Positions 47,187-60,645 are shown, counted from the first letter of the stretch. The stretch: 64,000 nt of DNA from Carallia brachiata (GCA_021464245.1 JADCRB010000096.1:1216951-1280950), one strand, 5' to 3'. Numbers and translations are program-made. The notes: a model not told the origin generated them from the letters alone.

Positions 47187-49759
47187 GCAGCGAACGTTAT
47201 AGCAGAGCTTAGTAAAACATTTCCTGATGATGTTCTGCTTCCAATCTATGTTAATTCCCATGCGGGAACTGGATCATACTCCACAATAACTTTTGGCGCA
47301 ATGGGCAGCAGGTACTGAATGTTTGAAAATTTAGACAAATGATGAGTGTTCATCTACATTATGTTCAGTCATCAATAACATCACCGTTCAACTCGAGCTG
47401 AATCAACTGCTGAAATCATCATCATATTTTGTTGTATTCTAAAATTTGATTGCAGCTTTTATGAGTATTTGCTCAAGGTTTGGATTCAAGGAAACAGAAC
47501 TGCAGCTGCGAGAGGCTATAGGTGATACTTTTTATTGTCCTAAGATATCTTTCTCTTCTACGAATCTACCAGTTGACACTTAGAATGCATAAAATTCGAA
47601 GTTTGCATTGTGAATTGATGCCACAATAAATTACTTTTTATATGGTTTAGCTGCGAATCTGAAATCAAAGAAATAGTAATTCTTTTTCAGTAGGGACTGT
47701 TGTTTTTCAGTATGGATATCTTAGGATGTTGAACTGGTGAATAAATACAAAACAGAAAATGAAAGCTTATTACGCTAGCTTGTGGAAAAGAACAAATCTG
47801 CTCTCTCTCCCCCCTTCTCTACATTGGGTGTGTGAGTGTAAAACCAGTGATAAATGGTCCTTTGCTTCGTGTGCAGTGGAGGTTCATTGGAGTGGTGTCG
47901 TTTGGCCAAAAGTCCCACTGGAGCAAAGCTATGTTGGTTTGGATATCGTTGCATTTATAGATATCTTTTAATGGAGTAAATATTTGTATTTTGATGAGAA
48001 CCAACATGAATTCCTTATAGTGGAGAGTCTGGGGCCAATGATCAAAAACAGAATGGGTGAAATTTTTACTTTGATGCTTTATGTTTAAGTATATATGCTT
48101 CCTCTTTGATTTGCAACAATATCCCACTGTTTTTTTTCATTTCTATTTATTTCCACTATTTTGGATGAATATTTGAAACATAATATCTCAAGCTGTGTTC
48201 ATCTGTATCTCTTTGCTTTCAAATTTTTATGTGGGATCTTGCAAACAGAGTGATGTGCGAAAAGTCAATGAAAGGTCTCTTAAGCTTGTTGAGGAGAACA
48301 ACACCACCATCTTTTGCTTACATTTGTGGGAAGAGTGGAGACATGCTGACTGACAAGGTAATATTCTATTTCCATCAATTATTCATAACAATATAATTGT
48401 GGTTTCCATCACATTCATTGTCTCACATAGAGAAAAACATAATGTCCATGTTAAATCTTTCTTACGTGTCCTCCTTGTACATGCAGATGGATGAACCAGC
48501 ATGCTTCGCTCCAGGAATGCCGACTTTATGATCATCTGATTATGGGCCTGCTGAATCACCGAAATTTCTTTCTCTAGCAGAAGAGGTTTTCTTCATCAAA
48601 AACTGGCTTCATATTATCCAATGTTACTAGGACAGAATTTTCTCGGAGTAGCATAGCCTGACTTAATCTTCACAAATAAACCTTGTTGAAAGGATCCTTT
48701 CTTCTTCCCACAAAGGGGTCCGATTTGGTTAATGGTTGAGTTTTTCATCTTCCATTTGCATACTGGTTTGTTTAATCACACGCACACAAAGATACTTCAC
48801 AAACATGTCATGGATGCGTATAATGTGTGTGTGCGTGTGAAGGCGGCAATTTTATGCAATTCTTCTTGACTGAGGGCTTTTAGGCTATAAATTAGCTACA
48901 TATCTTGAGGATGCTCTTCTCATGTTCTTTATCTATTTTTTAGCTCTATGAATCTGATACCCCTCACCCTAGGATTTTATACTGAGGCTTCCAAGAAAGA
49001 TGGCTTGACGCTTAACCAATAACTATTACCCTTATTTTCTCTAGAATCAAAGTCATATATATAATAGTATAGTACTTGTAGTGTTTACATATTGCAAGCA
49101 TAATCGACTAAATTTCTCTAAAGCAATGGTATATTACTTGTTATTATTAGAGAAAAAGTTCTAGCCGCACTGTGCGGAAATGCAAACTATTACTAATAAA
49201 ATGCAATTATGTTAATAATTTGTGTAAGAATGTTTTTTTAGAGAAATTTTTTTTTTAAAGTTAAAAAATTTTATTTTTTAACGCATATATACACTTTTAA
49301 GTTCTAAATAACACTATTTTAATTTTAAATTTTAATTTTATTTTTGCACATTTTATGAATATAATTAAATTAAATTAAAAGTTGATTACACTTTCTTATT
49401 AGCATATGGTCCAAATGTGCAGATACATAGTACAAGCCAGAAACCAAGCTCTTATTATTAATAGTATTTTAATATTTACTCAGTATGCAAGACACTGATG
49501 CACAAAATTGTTAGTTTTCTTGCTGCAGCCTGCGAGGACGCTAATGCAGGCCACGTATTGGTTCTATCAGGCCAATCCTGCAGTCAAAGGCAACATGACG
49601 CAAAGCGCTTTCCTTGCAAAGACGCTGAAATATCTCTACCTTCTTTTTTTCTACCCCTTCAGTCTTCTCATTGGAAGAGTGGGTGTCCAACACGGAAACG
49701 CACCCACTTAAAATTGTGACCCGCCACGATGGGAAAATTTCTGGACAATCAGAGAAATA
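47187..49759 (+). pseudogene. GH47 alpha-1,2-mannosidase pseudogene MNS-e
   Basis: Exon remnants are 47187-47311 ([20 protein letters not shown]...[10 protein letters not shown]), 47456-47521 (FYEYLLKVWIQGNRTAAAR), 48249-48357 ([20 protein letters not shown]), 48487-48585 (MDEPACFAPGMPTL followed by TGA) and 49571-49759 (AVKGNMTQSAFLAKTLKYLY). As in MNS-c, the LAWTCY and VGTSWN exons are missing, replaced by unrelated AT-rich sequence between about 48840 and 49490. The first acceptor is TG. It is the closest match to MNS-c, as expected from the 34-kb duplication. Confidence 0.8.
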
Positions 49760-50529
49760 GACCAGTCAGAGTCAAGGCTGAAAAGAAGGTCAATTTGATA
49801 CTCGTTAAGATTTCATTTGCCGATCATAAGGGGTTTATTCGCTGCCTGGGTTCTCGGCTGAAGCCATTCAATGATTTTGACTTATTGACTAGGATGACAA
49901 GCTGGAGGACTGTCAGACCATTGTGATTGAACTTAGACTAAAATCTATAAGCTTTATGGATTAGCGTTCCCATTATTGTAAAATGAGGTCCAACAAATTT
50001 TCTCCATTTTAGGTCAAAAGAAATTGTTATATTAAATAGTAAGGAACCGAATTACGATTGTGGATCATATAAACAGTTAATTTCTAATATCTTATACAAA
50101 TTAGCATAATAAGGCGATTCGTGTACTGAATATTTATTAATTTTGAAACAACATCAGTTTTAAATCATCAAATCTTCCTACCGTCCGTGGGTTTCTCATC
50201 TTTCTTGTGTACGTGATTGCAATGCGGCTATTCAATTTTGGGCAACCTTAGGAGCGACGCAAACATGATGAGTAAAATCTTACATTTTCAAATGTGAAAG
50301 CGTGAGTTGCGGTGCAACTTGGTAGTAAAAGATCCGGCATTTTCTATGAATTGTGGTGTTGTAACTTGTAAGAACAAATTACCTCATTTTCCCGAATGAG
50401 ACAAAATTCTCCATTCAAAAGTCTTCTAAAAGATAGGAGATAATGCGGCGCAAAAACCAATGTCTGTGGGAGTAAGATAGTAAAATTCAAATTCGTTGAA
50501 ATCTGAGTAAAATGTAAAAAAATTTTACT
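49760..50529. other. Mannosidase 3' flank, no gene
   Basis: Paralogous to 14036-14799. No gene or RNA recognised. Confidence 0.6.
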
Positions 50530-52445
50530 TAAATTTAATAATATTATAATAATTAGTTTTATTAAATAAAAAGGTTAATAAGTGATTTTTTATATTAACT
50601 CATAAATTGAATGACTAACTTATATATATATATATAAGTAATCTATTGAAAGGAAAAAAAAAAAAAAGAAAAGGAAAAGGGGAAGCTCCGTGTAGATGCA
50701 GTGAAGTTTACTGTAATCGTAACAAATTCCTTTAATAATTAAAAATACTGACTGTAAGTCAATGGGCATAGTCAACTAATTTAACCAAAACTTCAATAAG
50801 TGACTGCTGATTTTGATCTGTGAATTAGATTACTAAGGTATCGGTACTTTTTTTTTAACTGAAAAAAGGAAAGCTATCTGACAAAAGAAAAAAAAAAAAG
50901 AAAAACCCGTAGTACACGTGATGAAGTTTCGTACAATTGTCATAAGAAAAAAAGATAAGTATATATACTTTAGTAAACTTATTTAAACACTTATGAGTAT
51001 AATAATTATTTTTTATATCATATTAGTAAAAAAAATTTAGGGAAACAATTTTTTAAAAAAATTTTATATAATATTTATATTTTATTTTTTAAAATAATAC
51101 TTATTTAAATTTTAATTTTAATTTTAAAAAATAAATTAATATTTTAATGTCTTGATCCCCTTCTCAAGCTAAAAGTTCGGTTTACTTATGAGGGTCCTTG
51201 TCATAAATAAAACAACAATAATAATAATAAATGTTGAACATAAGTCAATGGGTTATATGATAAACAGTAGCTTAATTCAACAAAGATATCAACGGAAAAT
51301 TGTCGATTTTGACCATACACCAACACTTTTTTTAAGAGAAAAAGAAAAGGGAAAGTTATCTGTCACAAAAAAAAGGGAAAAAAAAAAAAAAAGGAAACGC
51401 TCGCTAGAAGATGTGGTGAAGTTTCGTGTGATTGTCATAAATAAAAAGTAATAATAATAAAAATATTTACTATAAGCCAATGGATTATATGATAAATTAT
51501 CATTTAATTTAATAAATATGTCAACAAATGACTCTCATTTTTTACTTACAAAATAACTGCCCAATATACTAGCACCTTTTTTATTTAAAAAAATCTATGC
51601 AAAGAAAAAAAAAGAAAAAGAAAAAGAAAGGAAAAGCACATAGAGTACTACTACATGTGATGAAATTTATTGTGATTGTGATAAATAAATAAAAATATTA
51701 ATAATAATAAATGTTGACTGTAATTCAATGGGATCACATGGTCACTTAATTAATGAGTATTTTAACAGGTGATTATCGACTTTAATTCACAAATTAGGCA
51801 ACAAATATACCAGCATTTTTTTATTTTAAAAAAAAAACATGAAAGCTATCTATTAAAAGAACAAGAAAAAAGAAAAAAGAAAAAGAAAAGGGAAAGCTCG
51901 TGCCCAATGTCAGGAAACCTCGTGTGATTGTTATAAATAAATAACAATCTCATTACATGAACAAGAAAAAGTATATGCATAATATATAAATAGTAATTAA
52001 TTAATTTATTTATGTAAATAAATAATTAATAATTATAATAAAAATAAATATATTTTTTATTAATTTTTTTACATAGAACAATTATTGATTGTACAAATCA
52101 ATCGATCGATTTTTATAAATATCTTTTACAGATACCTTTTTTTTTTATGTACACGTATATTTTTGAAATAAATAATAATAATAAAAAAGTTTTGGCTGCG
52201 GAGTATATAATAAATAGCCACTTTATTTAATAAATACGTCACTAAATAACTTTTAATTTTAATCTATAAATTAAATAATCAATATATTAGCACCTACATT
52301 ATAAAAAAAAAAATTGGAAAGCTCGTAGACGCTTCGTATGATTGTTATAAATAAGTAAATAATAATAATAATAATAAATATTGACTCCAAGTAAATGGGA
52401 CTTGGGGCTATACGATAAATAGTCGCTTAATTAGTTCGTCTGCAC
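50530..52445. repeat. AT-rich tandem array II upstream of TNL-5 (single 5-monomer block)
   Basis: Monomers begin near 50697, 50920, 51410, 51655, 51908 and 52328. They match, in order, monomers 1-5 and 11 of array I, including private features: 'aacaaattcctttaataat' in the first, 'gttgaacataagtcaatg' in the second, 'ctataagccaatg' in the third, 'attcaatgggatcacat' in the fourth, and a long AT insert with 'tattttttattaattttttt' in the fifth. Array II has one 5-monomer block where array I has two. The last monomer merges with the TNL-5 5' flank. Confidence 0.8.
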
Positions 52446-52524
52446 GCACTAAACTCGGAATAATCAGTTACAAATTCTAATTCCGTGTCACCGAATAAAA
52501 AAAAAACCAAAGTACGATTCTCAA

Positions 52525-55500
52525 GTGGCTTTGGCTTCCTCTTCCTCTCTCTCTGGTTTTCCGGCCACCAACAACCACAATCAGCATCACTGGAAGTACG
52601 ACGTTTTCTTGAGCTTCAGGGGTGAAGACACTCGCGACAATTTCATCAGCCATCTCCTCGCTGCCTTGACAGAAAAAGGCGTTGAGACCTTCATAGACTA
52701 CGAGCTTCGTAAAGGAGATGAAATCGCTCCGGCCCTTTTGCAAGCAATTGAAGAATCAAACGTTGCTGTGGTCGTTTTCTCCCAAGACTATGCCTCTTCT
52801 TCCTGGTGTTTGGATGAACTCGTCAAGATCATGGAGTGCCGTGAAACTCACGGACAGATCGTTATACCGGTGTTCTATCACGTGGATCCGTCCGATGTCA
52901 GGAGACAGACTGGGAGCTTCGCTGAATATTCATCCGATCGTAAACGCAAGAGAAATTTCGAGATCTACTCGGAAAAGGTCCCCAAATGGAAGGCTGCGTT
53001 GAATCGTTTACTGTCTGTTGGATATGAGATTAACTTCTTGGTTTTCATCACATAAATTCCCTCAAATTACTGTTGGTAATATGCTAGTGAAAAGCTATAT
53101 CCTGACTATGGTTAATTCTTGGTGTTAACTTTCGAATTTTTACAATTGATAATGTCGATGGAATTCCCATGCCTCAGAGTTCAGAATTCTAATATCTAAT
53201 CAAAGTTGCAGCATTGGTACGTAACACAACTGATTAGCAACTGAAACATATAGAACACCCGAAAAAAAAAACATAAAGTAATGCCAACAAGTGTGACAAG
53301 TTTGTTGTAAAAACAATGTGCATTTCAATGGTTATGCAACTTTGGCTTATTTACGGCAGGTCAAAGCGTCAATTTATTGACCAAATTGTTACTGATGTTT
53401 TGTAGAAGCTGAATCAAGCATTTCCTTCACCCACTGGCTTGGAGGCCTTGGTGGGAATAAATTTACACCTTGAAAATATAAAAAATGTTTTGTCCATAGG
53501 TTCCCCAGATGTTCGCATTTTAGGGCACGGACAGTATTAGCAAAACAACTATCGCTGAAACTATTTTTAGCCAAATTTCATGTCAGTTTAATGGTTGTTG
53601 TTTTCTTAAAAATTTTATGGAAGAATTAGAAAAAAGTGGCGAGAAAAAGTTATTAGAGGAACTTGTTTCAAAAACGTTGGGTGATGGTCATATTAGAATT
53701 GATACATCAAGCATCGGACCTGGACTATTTTTAACTAGACGACTCCGCCGTAAACAAATATTAGTTTTTCTTGCGGAGGTTGATGATCCATTACTATTGG
53801 AATATTTAGTTGGAGTTCCTTGTTGGTTTGGTTTGGGAAGTAGGATAATTGTGACAAGCAGAGATAGGCGTGCATTTGAAAAAATGGCCATTTATATATA
53901 TGAGGCACAAGCATCAAATCATGGTAAAGCTCTTCAACTTTTTAATCAGAATGCTTTTAAGCCAAATCATTCCCTAGAAGATCACATGGCCCTCTCAAAT
54001 TTGGCTGTAAGTTATTGTCGGGGAAATCCATTAGCTCTTAAAGTTCTGGGCTCCTTTTTATTTGGCAAGAACAAAAATGAGTGGAAAGTGCATTGGATAA
54101 ACTGATAAAGGTCGCATATGATGGAGATTCAAAATGTGTTGAAAATTAGTTCCAATGGCTTGGATAGGCAAGAGAGTGAAATCTTTCTTCACATTGCATG
54201 TTTCTTTAAAGGGAGAAAAAAGATTTTGTGCAACAAATGTTGAATAGTTGTGGCTTTTCTACCTATATTGGAATAAGGAATCTCATTGACAAGTCTCTTA
54301 TAACTACTATTGGGGATCCGTTAAAAATGCATGATCTATTACAAGAAATGGGTAGAGAAATTATGCGAGAGGAAACAAAAGAGTCAGGCAAACGTAGCAG
54401 ATTGTGGGATTCAGGTGATATATATCAAATTTTCATGAAAAATACGGTAGGATTTAAATTCACTAGTATGGTTTTCATATGTGAGCTCTACTAAAAATTT
54501 AATAATTAACAGATCTAGTATGAAAATCGCAATTCTTTTATAATGCTTACTCCAAGTTGCATTTCACTTGGGAACTGCAAAGGTTGAAGGCATATTCTTG
54601 AATATGAATAAAGTAAGAAGAGAGATCCACTTGAATCTGAAAGCATTTAAAAAAATGTCTGAATTGAAATTTCTAAAATTCTACATTCGGGAGTATGTGG
54701 AAGGGTCGAAAGAAGAAAGAAGATGACTGTATGGTGTACCTTTCTCATGGTCTTGATTTTCTTCCTAATGAGTTGAGATATCTTTATTAGGATAAATATC
54801 CGCTAGAGTATTTGCCAGCAAATTTTTGCCCAGAGAATCTTGTGTATTGAGTTACCTCACGGCAGCATTAAAGGGCTTCAGAACTAATATGAGGTACAAA
54901 TTACTCATATCAAAGATTTTTTTGTGATTGATCATAAGGTTATCTTTGATTTGTTAATCAATGGCACTTTTAACTCTTTCGCTACCTGCAGCCTCTGAGT
55001 ATTTTTAACCATTACTCATCCCCAAGCCAATTCAATATGGTTACGTGCCTAAGGTTGAAGAACTGCAAAGGGCTCATGAGTCTGCCAAATAATGTTGATA
55101 TGAGATGTCTAGATACTCTTGATCTCAGCGGTTGCTCAAGACTTGAGTTGATTCCAAGATCTCAAGGACCATAAAATATCTATACTTAAGTTGCACTGCA
55201 ATAAAAGTGGTGCCTTTCTCCGTTGAAAACCTTGATCAACTTCTCAAATTGGACTTGTCTTGTTGCACCAAGCTTGAAAGTCTTCCAACTAATATTTGCA
55301 AGTTAAAATGTCTCGAAAGTTTCAACTTGAGTGATTGCCACAAACTGAAGAAATTTCCAGAAATTTTGGAGAACATGGATAATTTAAAGTCGCTCAAATT
55401 GGACTTCACAGGAATTGAAGAGCTAGCATCTTCAGTGAACAATCTAAAAGGGCTAAAATCGTTGTCAATGTGGAATTGCAGAGAACTTGCTTTTCTTCCG

Positions 55501-56491
55501 CAAAGCCTCAGCAACTTGAAAGGTCTTAAAGAATTTTCAATTGTATGTACATGAAAAAGAGAAGCACGTTGCAATTAAGTTCATCGGTCAAGATCATGGA
55601 AATTCGTTATTACCTTCATGGGCGGGATTGTCTTGTGTAACCTCATTAGTTGTACCTTAATGTAATTTGGGGCAGTTAACTGCTAACCTCGGGTTCTTAT
55701 CCTCTTTAGAGGAGCTGGATTTGAGTAGAAACAACTTTGAGAGTATCCCTGAAAGTATTAAACAACTTACTCGACTTCATAGTCTTTGCATAGACGGCTG
55801 TCAAAGGCTTCAATCTTTGCCAGGGCTTCCGGCGAGCCTATTGATTATAGAGGCGAGGGATTGCACATCACTAGAAAACATATCTTCCATTAATCAACTA
55901 CTTTTTGAGTCTGAGCATCTTCCACTTGGTTTCGACTTCCATTAAATTTTTTTTCACTTGATTATATTACGTCATGATTTTTGTGACGCAGAATGATAAT
56001 GATATGCCTCCCATTTCTCTATCTGTTATCTGGGAAGCAAAATTCCAGAGTGGTTCGAGTATCAAAGCACGGGAGACTCCATCAGAATCCCACTCCCCTC
56101 AAATTGGCTCAATGATGACTTCCTGGGATTTGCTCTTTGCTTTGTTGTCGAGGATACTGATTTCGCAGAATTGGTATGCCACTGCCATTTCGGATGCGAT
56201 TGTGATCATGACAACACTAGTGGTTCCACTTTTGCTCTGGAATGTAAAATGATGGTTCTTCTGTGGTCACACGAATCCACCTATACAGAGCACGTCCTTC
56301 TATTTTATGCTCCTGAGCTGTACCAGATGATATCCGAGAGTGCTCGTCACCTCACCCAACGCTCCTATGATGCCGTCTTGATTCACTTCCGACTTCTGTC
56401 CCGAGGCCGCAGTTCCAACAAGGTTAAGAAATGTGGGGTCATTCCATGGTATGCCAAGCCCCAGATGATGAGTAAGATTCAAGCCCAATAA
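52525..56491 (+). pseudogene. TNL-5: heavily damaged TIR-NB-ARC-LRR gene
   Basis: It is the closest paralogue of TNL-2. The start codon is GTG (52525) where TNL-1 and TNL-4 have ATG. The TIR frame (52525-53055) is otherwise intact, with RGEDTRDNF and WCLDEL. About 170 bases spanning the end of the TIR exon and its splice donor are deleted near 53003. The NB-ARC exon (53360-54446) has an early TAG (53403-53405), a 7-base loss and substitutions that destroy the P-loop (near 53524-53545), and shifts near 54085 and 54218. The exon 3 acceptor is TG (54569-54570). The LRR exon (54992 on) has frameshifts and a deletion near 55550. C-JID is at 55992-56491, with a 1-base loss near its start. No functional receptor is possible. 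Confidence 0.9.
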
Positions 56492-57930
56492 GGGAGCTCT
56501 CTGACTCATCCTCTTCCTACGATAGCGACGACGATGAGTGAAGTTTAGTCTTGCTACGACCACGACAGGGCTTTTGTTATCTTGCTAGCAGCCAGGTTTT
56601 TTGTTATCGAAATGGAAAGACCATGACATTTTTTTTTTTTATCGTATAAGATCATAGACTTATAGTTATCGGGTAATAAAGTGTGAAGTTATTTCATTTG
56701 TGGTGCTTGTTATTTTTATGCATTTTTTAGTATAGTTTATTCAGAATTTTATAGTATATGATAAATATGAATATTTAAAATAGTAAATAATAAAATGAAT
56801 TATTAAAACAATTATGCGGACATCACATGAAAGATTTATCGTGTGTTTACATGGTAAGATTAATGAGAAGAAATTAATGAGAAAAAAAATTGTGAGAAGA
56901 GAAATTTGTGAAAAAAGAAAGTAGTTTATATTGATGAGAAATAAGTAAGAAATAAAATCATAGAATAAAAATGAAAAGAGTAATAAAAAAAAGTTGTGAG
57001 AAAATAAAATTGTTTATGTTGACGAGAAAAAATGATGAGAAAAAAATAAATAATAATTGGCCAAAAATAAAATTGTTTAGGTTGACAAGAAAAAATAATG
57101 AAAAATAAATAAATAATAATTGGCCAAAAATTACTTTTCTTTCTCACATTTTCTTATTAATCTAAACAGAGCATTATAGTTTAGGGCTTAAGTGGACAGC
57201 TAAATTCAGGGACGAAAGGTAATTTGGATCTTCAGTTGTAGTTGATTATTATGATAGTCTGATTTTTTAAGCCTTTAAGAGGCTTATTAATTTGACTAAT
57301 TATAATATATCCATAATCTTATATCATATAATAAATAATATCTATTTAAAATAAAAAATGATAAAATAAATTTATGAAGTATAAAGTTATAAGTAAATTA
57401 GACTAATACAAAAAAATAAATAAAAATAGCAAGCACATAATATTGCATAAAAAATTATTAAATTCAAATAGTTAAGTTATCGGGAGAGACAGTGAGATAG
57501 AAAATGTTGTATATTAAATTCTACAATATTCCTTCACATGAAATTGTCTAATGTAATCTAACCGATTACTTGGTATTATGTTTAAGTGAGAGATATGATT
57601 TAGAAAATTAGAGCCCTAGCAAAAATGTGTAGAAAAGGAAATAAAAGGAAGAAAAAAGAGTTGGAACGCCGTGAGTTGGATGCCGGAAAGGCAAGACGAA
57701 ACGGCAACGATTTTCCCTATCTTTTGCAATAACTAACGGTATCTTTTTCTTTTCTGAACAGCTAACTACCGGAATCTAGCCTAAAGAGTTTATGATTTAT
57801 CCGAAATTTCTAACTTAAAAGCTCCATCTCTATCGAACAAAAAATTGAAAGCTGAAGTGAAAAATCCGGCCGCAAATTATTCAATTTAAGTAATGGAAAG
57901 TGCCAATTTCCAGGCAATTAATTGACTGAT
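56492..57930. other. Non-coding 3' flank of TNL-5
   Basis: Paralogous to 22284-23690. No gene seen. Contains the shared Tourist-like MITE. Confidence 0.6.
56838..57178. mobile_element. Tourist-like MITE (paralogue of 22614-22905)
   Basis: Ends 'cgtgtgtttacatggtaaga' and 'attaatctaaacagagcatta' form imperfect inverted repeats. The interior contains a locally repeated 'aaaataaaattgttta.gttgac.agaaaa' block (about 57000-57110) that is longer than in the TNL-2 paralogue. Confidence 0.5.
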
Positions 57931-58194
57931 TCTTCCGTTGTCAAGAAAGTAAGGCACAAAGTCTCAATGATAGAGTCTCAAAACACTTAGAAATTTTAAA
58001 AGTTATTGAGAAAGATGTATCAGGTTTACCGAAAAGAGGAAGAGTTACATTTATCATATATTCATGGTTATACTTAACTAGAAGCCCAATCAATTTTTGT
58101 TCTTGTTCACAATTATTAGTTTCTTTTTCGCCGGCAGGAGTAATTGACACTGGACTGATTAAAGTCTGTTTGATTATTCCATGTCATGTCAGCC

Positions 58195-58577
58195 TTATAG
58201 TGTGTTTGGATGGAGAGTAAAGGCATGGAAAAAAAAGAATGAAAAAGAAAGTAGTGTAAAAAATAAGTTATTTGGATAAGTGAAGAAAATATAGAGAAAG
58301 AAAGTATAAAAAAATAAATAAAAATTTATGAGAGAAAAAATAGTGTGAAAAATAAATTATTTAGATAAGTATAAAAAGTGGAGAGAAAAAAAAAATTAAT
58401 GATAATTTGTGAGACAAAAGTAGTATAAAAAATAAATTATTTTGATAAATAAAAAAATGTAGAGAAATAAAATTTAGATAAAAAATAGTAAGAAATTGTT
58501 AAAGTAATGATTATAATAATAATTGAAAAAAATTTTCTTTTCCAAAAAAAAAAAAATTAAAAACAAACAGGCTCTAA
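58195..58577. mobile_element. Tourist-like MITE in spacer C
   Basis: Begins 'tagtgtgtttggatggagag' and ends 'aaaaacaaacaggctctaa', between TTA/TAA flanks. Block B has the uninterrupted site (28475-28490, 'gtctttagttccgc'). The GTGTTTGG/CAAACAGGCTC termini and 3-bp target fit PIF/Harbinger-type Tourist MITEs. The interior has three tandem degenerate units of 'gtgtaaaaaataaattatttgga'. Confidence 0.6.
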
Positions 58578-60239
58578 GTTCCGAACTAAAAATCAGTTGA
58601 TCTTTTTTTACAAAAGCTAATAATTTTTTTTTTATAAAAGTCTTATAGAGCTTTTTCATAGCAGATTTAAATAAAAATATAAATAATTTAATTTGAATTA
58701 CTTAACAGATTATTATTTATTTTTTAAAAAAATTATACAATCAAGATGTGAAATTTATAGAAAAATTATTTTTAAAAATTTCTGCTTATTTTGAAATTTT
58801 TACAAGACTACAGTTTGAATTTTTGAGGAGAGAGCCTCGACGGATCAGTCTCTATTTTGCTCTCATTTATTACTGCTGATCAGTTCGATTTGATCTGACT
58901 TTGTGATTTTATTTTGATTCCAATTTCGAACTCAACCCCTATATGCCTTCTGACGAGCTAATGGGCCTCCCACGACCAAAAACAATAAAAACCAAAGAAG
59001 TACAAAGGCAGTTGCTTACTTACTCCGTCGACACCAACTCACTGGTAGCTAGGTTTAACTCATGAGTTCTTGTGCGGTAAGTCCACCTACATGGGCCAAT
59101 CTACTACTTGGGGCCAGATGATTTGCAACTGCCGTTGTACAAAGCTCCCAAGTTCTAACACTCAACTTCAACTTCAACTACAATCAAAGCTATCTCGTTG
59201 GACAAACAAATAAGTCAATTATTCATTTTTAAAATTAAAATTTTCAAATTTGAGTACACCCAGAATAAACTGACGAAAATAAAAATTCAAAGGTCAATGC
59301 GTAGGCAATCATGCGTGCAGAAGCATGAACCTTGACATACTCTTGCACGGATTGTGAGGAGTTTTGTTTTGCCACCTCGTCAGCAAGTGAAGGCAGGCTA
59401 TTTTAAGCCAGGCCAAGTAACGTAATAGTCCACTTAGTGTTGAATTTCAATCTTAAAAACGTCTTTTCCAACCCACAAATCGAACAATAAAAATGCAGGA
59501 TGAGCAAAATGAGCAAAACTACGTGAATACATAAATTAGATTAGGCTTAAATAAGGGAGTAAACCGATCAATTACATTATGTTAATTCCTCTACATTTAG
59601 GATTAGGCTTATAATTATACATACAATGAATCGGATTATGAGGCACAAATTAATGCACGTGTATCTAAAAAAAATTATTTAATGCGCATGCTTAGTATAT
59701 ATGCCCAAGCTTCAATTCAAGCTCTGAAATACGTGTATTTAAAATATGGAACTAATTAAGAAATAACATGATTGAAGCGTTGATTAGAATCAGAGTGCCA
59801 GGACACAAGTGATGGTAGGAAAATTCTGCATATTCTCTGTTCAACTTCTTAAAAAAAATCATTTTTAGAGTCTGATGAGTTACGACTTGGTGCATGTGCA
59901 CAATATTACAGTATGTGCAGAGGAGCAGTGTGGCCGCCTTATGTTGACTGTTAAGTAAAACAATTTTTGTTTGAACGACTCTCGGTGTAACATTTTAAAA
60001 CATGTTTTTAGTGGTTTTGCAACATTTCGAAATTATGGTTAGTAGGCCCAAATTTCTCCTCAACCGCAACAGTAACAACCTCATTTTTTAGTGATTAAAA
60101 AATATTTGCCTTATCTTGAAAATTTTCACGTTTAAACCCTGCAAGATAGTGAGAAATTATGCAAAGATTGAGAGATATTTTGTTATGTAGCTTAAATTCT
60201 AATGAATTTCACATTTAGAAAAAAAATTGCTGCCGTTGT

Positions 60240-60285
60240 TTTTTTTTTTTTGGTATATCTGAAGAAGACAAGATAGAAAAAAAAA

Positions 60286-60320
<35 letters not shown>

Positions 60321-60645
60321 TATATATTAGTGATGAAAATAGATAGCATGTTGCTATCCCCGTTCAAAAAAAAATCCAAAACCACAGGAGGCCGCTCTAC
60401 GAACAAATCACCATAGAATTAGCCATTTTAGTCAGATAATTTGTGCATGAGTTTCCATCGCATAACACATGCTTCTTTTGAACATGTCATAACCTTGTAT
60501 AGAACACTGAATATCCTAATAAGCATGCCAAAGATGAAAAGAGTATTTTGAATATCAATAAAATTAAAAGTCTCAAAAAAACTATCTCTAAAATAATCAT
60601 ATGAAATCCTAAGTCTCATACAATCTCAAATTACGTTTAATGCCT
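60240..60645. mobile_element. Insertion in spacer C, possibly poly-A retroposon
   Basis: Blocks A (27540-27575) and B (30550-30570) run directly from 'attgttgc.gttgatctttg'. Spacer C has about 400 extra bases, starting with a poly-T tract (60240-60252) and followed by TA/CA repeats and unique sequence. A poly-T at the left edge would be the poly-A tail of a minus-strand retroposed sequence. No domain is recognised. Confidence 0.4.
60283..60326. repeat. (TA)n(CA)n(TA)n compound microsatellite
   Basis: Runs of TA, then CA, then TA, inside the insertion at 60240-60645. Confidence 0.9.
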
